Of a stretch of DNA of 64,000 bases, positions 33,530 to 45,300 are shown one piece after another; position 1 is the first letter of the stretch; the number at the start of each line of letters is the position of its first letter. A program made the position numbers and the translations under genes. The notes beneath the pieces were generated by a model. The model was not told the DNA's origin. It ran no database searches and saw only the letters and a program-made list of their open reading frames with translations. Source of the stretch: Macrolepiota albuminosa (taxonomy: Eukaryota > Basidiomycota > Agaricomycetes > Agaricales > Agaricaceae); the NCBI GenBank assembly GCA_027475525.1, contig JAMWFC010000036.1:283751-347750 (forward strand). Direction: 5' to 3'.

Positions 33530-36207
33530 CCTTTGGGTATGGCAGGATAATCGCCACTTTCTACCTGCTAGATATCTCTTCTACTAGCTATTGCCCGCAG
33601 TCATGGGAGTTACGCGAGACTTGGCATCAGGGTATGGTCTACACCGCGTTACGCGACGCCAACGAGCTCGAGAGACACATGATGGCCATCTGTCCTCAGT
33701 GGCATCTAGCACGTATGTAGTTCGTCCTGATTTACTGCGCCACACTCACGTTTCGTAGTGCAATATCACCTCTTCTGGAATCAGGCAATAGCGTTAATTG
33801 ACCCAACTGACGCGCTTGGTCACCACCAGTTCATTGTACCCAGAAATGGATCCCTCAATTCTTCTGTAACCAATGCACAGCCTACCAGGATTTCTCCGTT
33901 TTACCACTTTCGCAACATCACACGCGTCAGTTGCTTCGTCTGCCGCGTTAACGTGCCCAACTCTACCACAGGCCTTGCGAATGCAAAACGCTTGGGCCGT
34001 AACAATTTCCTCCGCACTATCGCCCTCTGCCGTGAGCATGACCGCCGCCCAACTTCTTACTGCGGAATGTGCCTGCGTGCGGCACCTGCGTACGATGCTG
34101 CGCTTGTCGGTGCACAAGCAGCAAACGCTGCCCAGCAGGAACATCTCATTGGCGTTATCGACAACGATGACAAGGAGACTTTCCTGAATGTTGAAGCTAC
34201 CTGTAGATCATGCCGTATCGAGTGGCTGTGGAAGCGCGCAGGCGAGACTCCCGGAGATCGTGAAGCGATTGGTGGACACAGGTTCGAATCCAGCGACTGG
34301 GAGACACGCAACGTCGTCGACTCCTTCCTCGACCTAGCAGAAGGATGCATCAAAGATGTCCTTTTCCTTGCTCGCGAGAAGTTGTGGCTAAAGAAAAACA
34401 CTCGCCTTGACTTCATGCTCAAGATGCTGAAAAAGACAAACAAAATCGACAGTGAAGGCCTTTAGGGCCTCGAACGCTATGAGGAGGAGGAAGAGTCGAG
34501 TGACAGCGAGGAAGACATTGAACTTTTGCAGATGGAAGAGGCCCATGTGCGTGATATGGCACTGGGGGATTGGGCTAGGGCTCGGATACTCGATGGGCAC
34601 TGGATAAGTCCTGCTGACACGTGGTATCACCACACGATGAATGGGTACAAGGATTACGTGCCGGCCGTCCACCCCTGTCCTTGGACGTGCTCTCCGTCTT
34701 CCGATTCAGGCCAGGACGATGAGACAGGGGTGCATCCCCTACCTTCTACTCTCAAGGGAACGATTCCGCCAACATTTGGACTCTGTGAGCAGGCGTTCAG
34801 TGCTCATCAGCGCCAGTTGAAGGAGATCCTGGTCCCGCCCATGCGTAATTTCGTGCGCAAGATAGTTATTGAATGTCAGACGCCCGGGATGGGGTACGGA
34901 CGTGGGATAGAAGATCCTGCGATTAGGGCATCGAAGATGTCTATGGAGGATGTCTTATCGGAGTTGAGGAACGAGGAGGGCGTGTGGCTTAACGGACTCG
35001 ACTGGGTGCAACGGAGAATGAATGATTCTCAGGAGCGAGACTCGAAAAGGAGAGATTCGAGTACGACTACGATGGGAACAGATAGCGATGATTCTTCGAC
35101 GTCGAGTGGGAGCCGGTCTTCGAATGAAACAAGCCCCGTCATGTCGACGACGACACTGCAGACAACACCATCGCCCCCACCCCCACCGATAGATGATAAG
35201 AAGGACGAAATTATCACTTCAAATACTACGCCTGCTCCTGCGCCGGTTCCTGTGATGATCTCTATCGACCCCGTAGAGGATCCGCCAAGGCCCATTCACA
35301 CAGTGCCCTACATTCCATCCACTGCTCTCCACTTACCGCCATATACCATGGACGCGCTTAAATCTGTATGCCCCCCTCTTCTACATTTCTCGTTTAGATC
35401 TAATTTTAAATTGTTATTTCACCCAGGCTTGGAGAGAAGCCTGCGCTCCCCTATATCGCTGCAGATGCTCCATCTGTCTACGTGCTGCAGTTCGTGCGCA
35501 TGCCAGTGCCCATCCCCAGCCTAGAGTGAAAGTTGTTCCTTCGCAAATACCAACCGCGCCAGAACCGCAACCGGTCAAGCTGGAGGAAGTTATTGATATT
35601 GATGGGGAAGGTGAAGATGAAATCGAGCATGATGTGGATACATACGATGAAGATGAAGAAAACACAGAAGATTTGATGGAAGAAGAAGTGCGCGAGGTCT
35701 AAGGGTTTTAGGAGTTCGAGTCTACGTCTGCATCGGACGGGAGCGAGGTTGTGGAAGTCGATTCGTCGGAGGAGCTGTCTTCCCCGGCTCTCCCGACTGT
35801 TGTCATTCCGCGGTCTAGAAAGCGATCCAGTGACGAGCTTGATATCGATGTTACGCACGAACACGATTACTACGACATGATGGATGGTCTATTGCTGCGT
35901 GGTGGGACGCCTCCAAAGAGAGCGCGGACGGACGAAAATAACTCACCTGCATATCAGCTTACAACCACAAACGGGGCAGACGTCCCCCCATCGGCTGCGA
36001 AAGCGTAGCTCGGAGGAGCTAGACGATCTCCCGAGGGATCAGTTGTTAGTTAAGAGCAAGAAGATGAAGGTTTCCAGTGATGGGACGCCGTCCTCGGTCT
36101 GCGAACTACCGTCTGAGTCCCCGCCTCCGACGACGACAAGCAACGTGTCTCTGTCAAGGCCTTCATCTGTCCCGCTTTCCACCTCCACGCGCACCAGCGA
36201 CACATGA
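33530..36207 (+). pseudogene. Conserved agaricomycete zinc-binding-type protein with nonsense codons
   Basis: Exon ending at 33712, then a 46-bp intron (33713-33758), then a long exon. Cys/His pairs are spaced as metal ligands: CFVC, C-REH, YCGMC and CRSC within about 33930-34210. Acidic and Ser-rich parts follow, with a second exon after an intron at about 35370-35427. Near the end the motif RKRSS[DE]ELD occurs twice (about 35.82 and 36.0 kb). In-frame stops are TAG at 34463, TAA at 35701 and TAG at 35710; each could come from CAG/CAA by C-to-T. The last part changes frame near 36.0 kb. I recognise the type as a lineage-restricted hypothetical protein and know no function. Confidence 0.55.
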
Positions 36208-36211
36208 TGCC

Positions 36212-36605
36212 CTAGTCGATTGATGTCATCACGGGTGTCCAATTCTATGAGGGGAAGGAGCACAGGTACATCGATTACCCTGTCATGGATGTGCTGCAGA
36301 TGATGGGCCGTGCATGTCGGCCGAGAGAGGATGAACGGAGCCGTTGTGTGTTCATGTGCCAACAGACTCGGAAGGACTTTTACAAAAAGTTCTTGGCAGA
36401 AGGCCTGCCGATTGAATCGCACCTGCCAACTCGCCTTCTGCACGACTACTTCCTCGCTGAGATCGCTGTCAAGACGATCGAGAATAAACAGGATGCGATG
36501 GTAGGTGATATGCCTGGTTTTCTAGTTACCATTCTAACCTTCTGTTCTGTAGGATATCTTGACCTGGACGTACTTTTATATGCGGATGACACAGAATCCC
36601 TTTGA
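36212..36605 (+). pseudogene. Brr2-like spliceosomal helicase fragment
   Basis: The reading runs from about 36215: [48 protein letters not shown] and [16 protein letters not shown] 52-bp GT-AG intron (36501-36552) then joins [16 protein letters not shown]. This is the C-terminal part of a RecA2 domain of Brr2 (U5 snRNP 200-kDa helicase) with motif VI-like QMMGRACRP. The full protein is over 2,000 aa and only about 115 aa are here. No start or stop belongs to it. Conservation is high and the intron is intact, so this looks like a recent DNA-level capture of an essential host gene piece. Confidence 0.85.
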
Positions 36606-37190
36606 CTGCATCCGGTGCACCCATGAGTTTCGCCCGAAGCACTTTGGCTTGCATCTTGTTTAGGGAAGATGGGGACAACGCACGGTGTTGTGGAGCGGCT
36701 GGAGGTGGTGTAATCCCCACCGGTTTAGTGGCACCAGTGCCGCCGGAAAGAACCAAACTATTTCTCTCCACCTTTTCCGGGCCCACGTCTGTGCCACCCC
36801 CCGGCATTCGTACTTGACTTCATACTCTGCTTCATGTTGCTCGCGATCTTCCCACTCGTACTCGTAGACGCACCCATACTAGTGCTCGCAGCAACACTCG
36901 TACTTGACCTCATCTTGACCACTCTCGTCGTCGTCCTAGTCTCAGCCGCGACAGACAAAGGCAAAGGCTCTGTCATAGCCCTCCCCCTTCTCACTACTCT
37001 CCACACCCACAACAAGCTTGACCGATCCCCCTTTCGGACTCGCAGGCGGACTGACGAACTGCCGGGGTGGGCTCACGCTCACTTTCACTCTCCCCAACCA
37101 CACCGCCCACCGACGTAGAACCCCGCGCATCTGTGTCGAGTGAGTAAGCTTATGGGCATGTCAGCCGTGTCAAGATTTCTGCTTGTGAAC
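36606..37190. other. Low-complexity DNA; possible Cwf19-like scrap on minus strand
   Basis: The minus strand at 36807-36630 reads LNKMQAKVLRAKLMGAPDA, which resembles a short conserved stretch of Cwf19-like splicing proteins; the match is too short to be sure. 36820-37010 is a degenerate acidic/Tyr repeat (plus strand: repeated actcgtactc). Nothing else is readable. Confidence 0.3.
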
Positions 37191-37192
37191 AG

Positions 37193-37483
37193 GTGACTGT
37201 TCCTTGGGCTATCCCACATCGAGTGGTGTCTGTTGAAGTCACCTACAAGGACCTGGTTGATAACCTCGTTGTCTTGTGCCCAGGCCTGTTAAGCAGAGGT
37301 CGGTTGAAATATATTTTGATAGAAATATCCGACACATACCTGCACAATGAGATTGACGGTATTTTCAACCACCAATTGTGCGATCTTTCCGGCTGGCTCG
37401 TTAAGGATGAGATCACAGTGATCCTAAAGCTTGTGACTCGGTCAGCGTATCCATCAAGCAACGCTGAAAGGCTTGCTGGTTAA
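37193..37483 (+). CDS. Small ORF, 96 aa, doubtful
   Basis: An open frame with normal-looking codon use and hydrophobic core (LVVLCPGLLSRGRLKYILIEI). It has no recognised family and no clear promoter. It may be an exon of a larger lost gene, as a plausible CAG acceptor lies just before it. Confidence 0.25.
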   Translation: MTVPWAIPHRVVSVEVTYKDLVDNLVVLCPGLLSRGRLKYILIEISDTYLHNEIDGIFNHQLCDLSGWLVKDEITVILKLVTRSAYPSSNAERLAG

Positions 37484-37491
37484 CTGTCTTG

Positions 37492-37779
37492 ACCTTTACA
37501 TTTGAATCAAAGCCAAAAATAAGTAAAAACATACTAGAATACATGAAATGAGATTGCACATATGAAATAAAACGTTTTACGGCAGTAAGTGGAAAACAAT
37601 AAGGCATTCAGTCAGAAAGATATAAACGGCGAACGAAAGTAACATATAACGGCCAACAGGAAGATGATGATAAAGGGAACCTCGACATAGGGTTGCAAAG
37701 CAATGACAATAGACAGAATGGCAATGCATTCAGAGCAGATAGCTGCAAGCAAGATGATGATTTTTGAGACTTCAGAGAC
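37492..37779 (-). repeat. Duplicated last exon and 3' flank (second copy at 31671-31954)
   Basis: The last exon (37779-37612) and about 120 bp downstream match 31954-31671. Both share VSEVSK, AILSI, LQPYV and PFIIIF, the same splice acceptor, and a 3' flank with gaaatgagattg-acatatg. The two genes are otherwise unrelated. Confidence 0.85.
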
Positions 37780-40171
37780 CTAGTTGAGTAAGGAACTCAA
37801 GGACAAGGATTCTGGAATGAGAGTAAAACTCACGTTGAGAGTGTACGTTATCGTGAGCATGTCCAGCTTGGCAGTAAGCATGATCTTCTCAGCTTCAACA
37901 ACTTCCAGTCGAGTTCTGGCATTGATCAATTCGGACTCCACTTTGGCTTTGTACTTGGTAGTCGAAACACGGGCTGCAGATAGAATGTCCTCTACAGACG
38001 CCTTATCCTGCCGCACCTTGTGCAATTCCTTCTCGGGGTGAGCTATTGTGCTTGGAAGGAAAGAACAAATACCAACGTCCTTTAATTCTCGAACTTCATT
38101 CTCCCTTCCTTGAAGCTTCTGTCAAATATGACAAGTGTAAGCAAATGGAGGTCACAACAGAATGAGTTCAAACTCACTGCTGACAACGACGAAGCAATTG
38201 CGGAATTTGTTTGCATATAAGTTGAGAAGTTTGTTTGCATAGCTGACAATTCGTTGCATAACTGGTGAATGATATTGTCCTTGGATGAGACCTCCGTTAA
38301 AGCTTGCCGTTCGAAAGCATCCTTGTGGAGCTGAATGTCGTAGAGATCCTTTTTGATTTGTGACAACTCAGAAGTGAGGTCTTGAATGAGACTATCCTTT
38401 GCCTCAGAAGCCTGATTGGCGGCTGCCTAGAAAAGCTGATTCAATAGGCGTGATTATAAATAATTTAAAGGGGCCATACCTCCGCCTGTTCTAATTCATA
38501 CCTGATATGTGCTGATGACACAGCTTCAGCATCAAGTTTGTTGGAAAGTTCGACTCGTAATGCTTGGACCTCATCCAGTTTCAATTGATTTTCTTGTAGC
38601 TCCGCATCTCTCTCCAGAGTCATTTTAAGCAAGTTTTCGTTAGCTGCCTGAAATGCAAAGCTGCAATGAGAAGGGATATATTATAGAGCAAGTACAGAGA
38701 TATATACCTTTAGATTGAGTCTCATAGATTCAAGTTCGGCATTGAAACCGGCCACGAGAGCATTTTTTTCGCTGTCAGTCGCTTCCAGTACTTCTTGCAA
38801 CTCTGAATTGGTGACCTTAAGGTTAGCTTCAAGCTCCGATAAGGACGCAGCTCCAAGTTCGAGCTTGGCGGAAAGTTCGACCCGACTTGATTCAGTCGCG
38901 TCTAATTTCAACTTATTTTCTTTTAGTTCCGCGTCTTTCACTTCAATGATTCTAAGCAAGCTCTCGTGGACTGTCTGAAGTGCAACGCTACAATGAGAAG
39001 AGGTTATATCATAGAGTCAGTACAGAATGATTGACCTTCATAGATGCGAGTTCGGCTTTGAGATCAGCCACGAGAGAATTTGTTATGTTTAGCACTGTCT
39101 GAAGTGCAACGCTACAATGAGAAGAGGTTATATCATAGAGTCAGTACAGAATGATTGACCTTCATAGATGCGAGTTCGGCTTTGAGATCAGCCACGAGAG
39201 AATTTGTTATGTTTAGCTGGTCTTCGAGCTTCATATTGAGAGCATCTTGTTCGTGGCTCATCGTGTCCAGTTTCGATTCCATGCTTTGCAATTTGTCTCT
39301 TGCTTCCTTGAGCTCAGCTTCGAGATCGGCCTTGAGAATTTAAAGCAGCGGTGAGAAGAGAACATTGTGACGATTGTAGAATACCATCCATACTTGGAGA
39401 GCAACCTTCTCATAGTTCAACGCAGCCCGCTCACGTTGGAGAGCGTCCCTATTGTAAGAGATCACTTCGATGTCATGGTCTCTCTTTACAATCTCCTTAA
39501 GCGCTTTGTTGAGCGCCTCAGCGAAGATGAGAAGAGATGCAGTTGTTAAGCAGTCTAGAATATACCTTCTGGCGACCTTTCAACAACACGAGGAGATCAT
39601 CTTTCTCCTGCACAAGAGTGTCCAAATCGGTCTTCATCTTCTGAAAGTCAGCATCTCTCTCTTCGGTCTTCTCCGACTCCCTAATTTCCAGCTCCTAAAA
39701 CGCACAAGGGTGAGAGAAGACATAACAACAAGTGGGATGCGGCACACCTTTAATGCACGTTCGTAAGAGGATTGTCTGGCCTCTGACATCGCTTCAATGG
39801 TCTTGATTTCGCCTTGCGACACGGTCAATTTGTATTTAATCCTATTCAGCTCAAGGTCTTTTTCCTCAAGCTTTTGCTGGAGATGGGCAATCTCGCCATT
39901 GACTTCAGTCCCATTGATGCCATTGGCGCAAGAATTCTGGGCCAATCATGTCAATATATTACTGGGATGGATGGGAGAGAAAACGAACAGAAGCAAAGAT
40001 GCACGAAGCAACAATATCGTTGTCGTCGCCTCGGGCGCGCTTCCGTGATCGTGAAGGGACACCAACATCGCGATTCATATCAGCGGCCGGAAGCGGCGTA
40101 TAAAACGGGGGATCAGGTTTCATAGCTACAGTTTCGCTGTTGTTGATACCAGGGAGCTGAAGACCAATCAT
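37612..40171 (-). CDS. Multi-exon coiled-coil protein with hydrophobic C-terminus
   Basis: The ATG at 40171 starts MIGLQLPGINNSETVAM, with a basic, nuclear-signal-like SRSRKRARGDDND. Eight or more minus-strand exons follow, rich in Leu/Glu/Lys heptads: HLQQKLEEKDLELNRIK, LEANLKVTNSELQEVLE, LINARTRLEVVEAEK. Intron borders are GT-AG of about 50 bp; the final intron is 37833-37780. The last exon adds a hydrophobic segment (IIILLAAICSECIAILSIV, PFIIIFLLAVICYF) ending at TGA 37612, likely one or two membrane passes, so the product may be a tail-anchored coiled-coil protein. A 124-bp exact duplication (38970-39217) repeats one exon. Exon borders in the middle are not fixed here. Function unknown. 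Confidence 0.6.
38970..39217. repeat. Perfect 124-bp tandem duplication
   Basis: 38970-39093 is repeated exactly at 39094-39217. It covers an exon (TSMKVNHSV-side boundary and KAELASMK reading on the minus strand) and part of an intron of the coiled-coil gene. The period differs from the 77-bp series, so it may be a true recent duplication or another assembly join. Confidence 0.85.
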
Positions 40172-40583
40172 GGAAGTCGAAAATGTTTTATAGCGTCTTC
40201 GAGCAAGGGGAAAGTAATGTCACCAAACTGAAAGGGAGATATCATACACGTTTACATTCCGAACTCCGACTCTTTGTCGATGTCTCCAACCTTTTGTCAA
40301 TATATTGAAAGAAAGAAAAGGGCTTTGATAGCTCACCCACGCGCTTTGTTTCCCGTGCATGAACACGCTCATCTCTTGCAAACACGCTAATCGCCTCGCA
40401 CTCGTATCGAAAAGGGACGAGTGTGTAACGAAAGAAATGAAAGAACAATTGAAGGCCCCAAATAGATTATGTAATGAACCAGGACAAAGGGGTCTTTGTC
40501 CTAAAAGCTGAATCAAATGCCAAAGCAGCAAATGCCAAAGCATGATTGTGGAGATAGACATATAATCATGGCGTGAGGGCGGC

Positions 40584-41321
40584 ATGTTCTTGACAAATTT
40601 CCAATCCGATATGAGACTTCACGTCGAGAGACCATATCCTCTGCATTCAGCTCGCATTGAATTCATTACACTTCCACCTCCGCCATTCCCGCCAACTGCC
40701 GCGCGTATGGAGTTTGGACCGGACAATCCAACTGCGACAGTAGACCCGGAAGCTCCGGACGCCAGCAGCGAACCTGAGGACGAGCCTCCTCAGAATCTAG
40801 AGACTCCCCGCACTCGCAGCAGCGTCAACAGGAAGATACCGAGGCCTCATGGTGAGCCAGGAAGACCAAACAGCGGAGGTTTCAACCTTGCAACCGAGCT
40901 GGCTAAGACTGGCTGGTCTAAAAAGTCTGTCAAGCAATTAGCGGTGCGTCCTTGACTTCGAGCTTTTATTTCACAATTTGACAGCTCTGAACAGGAAACT
41001 GTTCATGCCGTTGCTCAGGAAAGGCTGGATTTAACCAAATGCTACAGGAAGCAGGACAAGAGAGATGTCAAGAAGATATGTGACGAGGTAAGCGGTGGCT
41101 GTTCGCCATTTGAAAGGTCTGACTGGTTGTATCAGATGATCAAGGATAAGAACTGGCCAAAATTAAAGGATTACGAAGACTGCTGGCCAGTACTTTGCAT
41201 TTTGAAGACCAAGTTGAAGAACGGGGCTGCAGCGGCCCGCCGGAACGAGCTGAGGGACACACAGGCGCGAATGCAAGCCATTATGAACAGGAGGGGAGTG
41301 AGTCCAAATCGCGAACAGTAA
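40584..41321 (+). CDS. Small intact gene, 'DY-E-D-CWP' family
   Basis: Three exons join in frame: 40584-40943, 40995-41087 and 41136-41321, with GT-AG introns of 51 and 48 bp, giving 212 aa. A second ATG at 40707 (cgcgtATGG) has the better context and would give 171 aa. The N-terminal half is Pro/Glu-rich and disordered. The C-terminal half is helical: GWSKKSVKQLAETVHAVAQ, LDLTKCYRKQDKRDVKKIC and KLKDYEDCWPVLCILKTKLK. The E-D-[CY]-W-P block also occurs in the gene at 52980. This type is frequent in agaricomycetes next to transposons; the function is unknown and it may be a DNA-binding or TE-derived protein. Confidence 0.75.
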
Positions 41322-41363
41322 TTAGAGATAGGATATAGAAACGCAGTTGTTGTAAACCACGCG

Positions 41364-41928
41364 TCACTTTTCGAACGATTGAGCTTTTCCATGACAATAA
41401 ATGTAGCAGTGTCCTCGTAGCCTAGCTGAAGAGAAGGGAAATGGAAAAATAACAGAGAACAGAGAACATAAAAGGAGGCATACCTTTATGGCGACCCTCC
41501 AGAGACATGTCACTCCATCGAAAGGTATACTGACACTTTGATGAGGTGATTCGCCGAACGAAAGTTGTTTACTGCGAGAGCGGGCACGAGCACGAGCGAG
41601 TAAAGCACCCCATTCTATATCACTGTCCACTCGGTCCTGTTCGACGGCAAGTAAATGATGAGAAAGACTTCGATCCAATGCGACAGGTGAACTGTCTTCG
41701 ATAAAGTCATATGTAATCCATACATCGTCAGCCATAGGTATATAGAGCGTCTGCATAAACTACCATTGTTGTCTTCCTCTTCCACCTCAGGGTCTTCTTC
41801 TTCATCGACTTGAGCCTCAATGTCTAGAAAATGATTCTGTCAAGTAGTGTATCAGTAATGTCTCCAACCTCAATGCTTCAAACATACCTCACGTCTAACC
41901 TTCTTCTTTTGACGCACATCTTTGCCAT
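41364..41928 (-). pseudogene. Small acidic protein gene, copy A
   Basis: Contains an acidic exon (EEEDPEVEEEDNN near 41800) and a second part MADDVWITYDFIEDSSPVA (41735-41470) with a splice near 41480. Copy B at 58.4-59.06 kb has an intact start (MSEGNEGNDVRQ), of which about 22 bp are deleted here, leaving an out-of-frame MAKMCVKRRR start. No domain recognised. Confidence 0.4.
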
Positions 41929-42391
41929 ACCTTTTCGTTCCCGGTCAAGACACTGAAGATATCGTTGCCATTAAAAGTCAATCTCTAACTAGTCAAATAA
42001 ATCAATCTATATAATCATAATCCAACAGTTGTTGCGGGGGCCATACGTCGGACTTTGAATGCAAATGGCGCCTATCTAAGCAACCTCGTAACTTGAGGGT
42101 GGGTTTCTGACATTGAAACTGGTCATGTGCCACTCGGGGATTCCCGTTGATCACAAGGGGAAGTTGGACTTGGTTATATTTTCTGACGCCAGCCTGCCAC
42201 ATGTATATGTTCACTTCAGCCCCTTAATTTACGTATAATGGATTGTCATTAGAAAAGGACACGAAGCACAAGCAGCGCGGATATGTTACTAGTAGTGAGA
42301 AACAGGGTAGATAGATAGTTAATTCAGACGAGAACGCTTCCTGTGCAATGCGTATATTAACACAATTATTCGAAGAAGAGTAAACAGATAC

Positions 42392-45300
42392 TTACTTGGA
42401 AGTAACAGTATCATCAATAGAACGGTCATCCGTGGAGGAACTCGATGAGCTGGATGATCTATTTCGAGAACGCTTGCCAGGATTACGAACCGAGCGCCTT
42501 AAGGGTGACACGCCTTCGACCTCAGGATCAAATTCTGAGGGTCCACGAGAGACGGGTTTACAGGAAGAAGACCTGCTTATTGGCACCAAAGGCAGACCGA
42601 AATTTTGAGCAGTAATGATGTCTCCCGCAACCAGTCCGTCAGCGTAAGGAAAGCCTATATACCAATGAGCAACAAGAAATATGAGATGAAGCAACAGGTC
42701 ACCTACCAAATCCAGAATTTCCGACCTCCTTGACGACATAAGCAGGACCCGGCCATGAAAAAGACCTCTTAATATCAGGTGATAAAGGCTGGCGATACAA
42801 ATCCCAGGCAAATCCATCCTCAAGGCATAACTTTACGGCCTGCGCAACACGGGTCGGTTTGAGCCCCGTTTCCTCCCCACGATGTCCTGCTTTCCAGGCG
42901 AGAGACTTTAGAAGAACCAACATACTTGCTTGATGGGCGAGGAAACGACAGTAGATGTCGCTAAATGCCACATCTGTATGCAGGAGACCTGAGGGACCAT
43001 CGAAAGACCGTGTATTAAAAAGCCAGTGGACAAGTTTCCTTGCACGATATCTCAACTTGATCGACGCCTTGAACAATTGCACGTTTTCTGCGTAATCCCA
43101 ATTAATCAGAGCGCTACAAAGTTCGAAGTAGATGCAAAGGGACAACAGTCCCAGAACACCTTTCCATGAGGAGATATCAGGTAGGTGTTCGGTGTTACGT
43201 TCTGGTGACATGTCCAATACATCACAATCACTTTAGGGAAAGGAGATTAATACTCACTGAACTCGGGAGGGCTGTCCTCAGCAAGTCCACGGGTGTAATA
43301 GGTGAGAAGACGACAAAGACAGGAATGCGAAGCAGACTTGTGGTCGGCGTTGGTGATCACCTGACTGCTCACAAAATGGTGATAGATTCCAGAAATAGAA
43401 TCCATCAAAGTCGCCGTACAATAGAAATGGCCACCTTTACAAATAGAGGGAACAGGAGTGAATACTGAATGAGGTAAATTAGGTCTCATTATACTATTTA
43501 AAAGTCAATAAAAGAAGCGTATCAGCAGAAGAGGTACGTACAGCGTACTCCCCGGACCAAAAACAACCAGCTCGATATTCCATAGATGTTCATTCGAGCG
43601 AACAAAATCGTAGTCGGCGGTGAAAATATCCACGGATCCGAAATCATCAAAGGAGCCAGACTTAGGGGTCGCTATAAACCACAATTTCGTTCCGGTTTCG
43701 ACTTGTACAAAGGAACCAAACCCGTTGGCATCAATGTGCCAGTAATGATGTGCGGAGCTAGTAGACGCTATCGCCCACCTCATGTCAGAGACGGGATACA
43801 CTTCAGAATATGGACAGTAAGGTCGTCCCTGTACTTCTTTCCAAGCGACAAGTTCGCTTGAAAAGGGTGGCACAACAAATGTATCCTGAGAACAAGGTAA
43901 ATGAAGCGCACTTAGAGCCCTAGGATGCTCCATTCGAAGACTGCGTATCAGGTCATATGGGGTACCTCGCCGAGTTCGCGCGGGACCAAAGGAAGTAAAA
44001 TCTGGGAAGAACATGCATGAGATCAACAAACGAAGCAAGAATACACTATAGTCACCATGTAGAGTTGTAACAACATCAAGAGAGCACACGGTGGACAAGG
44101 TGTCTGCATCAAAAGCAAGACAATCATGAGGCTGATTAACCACCAGAATACACGCGTGATCAGTAAAAAACTCCATGACATCCATCGGGCTCAGATTAAC
44201 ATATTCATAATGATCGACTATCTTTACCATAGAGCGTCCATTTTGTCTTCGACAAAGAGCCGCATCAAGTTCATAGAAAAATTCTAGGTCCTCAGCGAGC
44301 TGGCAGATAGATATCAATACAATAAATGGCATACAAAGATAAACATCAACTAACGTGGAAGGAGGGAGTAAAAGAGAACGTTTCTGACGAGCCGCTAACT
44401 GTGTACTTGACAGGGCTATCCCCTTGAATCAAAGGCTGGCTGTGTGTCAAGTCTAGCGGTATATCTCCGTTTTCAGTATCCTGCACGGAAGGTATAATGC
44501 ATGAGATAAAGAAAAAAACGGTAAGAGGTCCACCAACAGTGCCGTCAAGCAGATTATCCATGTCAATACTAGACGAGAGATAATTCTCTTCGATAGGATG
44601 CTTCTCAATCTTAGAGCGAGACTTTCTGGAGCGAGACTTTCTGGAGCGCCAGCCCTGGGTCTTCCTGCTGTGGGAGATGGTTTTGGTCGGTGACTGGCTA
44701 GATGCCAAAGGGGCAGAGCTAGATTTAGAAGTTGACGTATGCTCAAACCTCCTGGTGATTCGGGCATCAACAGATAGATCAGGTGCAGAACCGTCAAACT
44801 CGTCCTCGTCGAATTGAGAAGAACGTCTTGAAGATCGAGGGTCAGGGGAGGTTTCATCTACATACGGAAGAGGTGTAAACTGTTAGTAGAGATTGACAAG
44901 TAAGTTCACGTTACCTCGAGGGCAATCAAGATCAGGTTGAATATCAGAATGTGCAGTCACCACATCGGAGGACGGAACAACAGCTTCTTTCTGAACAGAT
45001 TGGACCGCAGCGCTTTCATCCACCACGTCAGAAGTTGACGTAGATCGAGGGTCAGGGGAGGTTTCATCTACATACGGGAGAGGTGTTAACTGTTAGTAGA
45101 GATTTACAAGTAAGTTCACGTTACCTCGAGGGCAATCAAGATCAGGTTGAACATCAGAATGTGCAGTCGCCACATCGGAGGACAGAACAACAGCTTTTTT
45201 CTGAACAGATTGGACCGCAGCGCTTTCATCCACCACGTCAGAAGTTGATGTAGATCGAGGGTCAGGGGAGGTTTCATCTACATACGGGAGAGGTGTTAAC

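Noticed and set aside
34280..34295. ggttcgaatcc, a perfect tRNA B-box/T-loop sequence
   Set aside because: The flanking bases do not form a T-stem, no anticodon or acceptor stem can be built, and it lies in a long conserved protein frame (GHRFESSDW).
36560..36605. LLYADDTE, which looks like a reverse-transcriptase YADD motif
   Set aside because: It appears only when the Brr2-like exon is read through its intron in the wrong frame; the correct frame after splicing gives [14 protein letters not shown].
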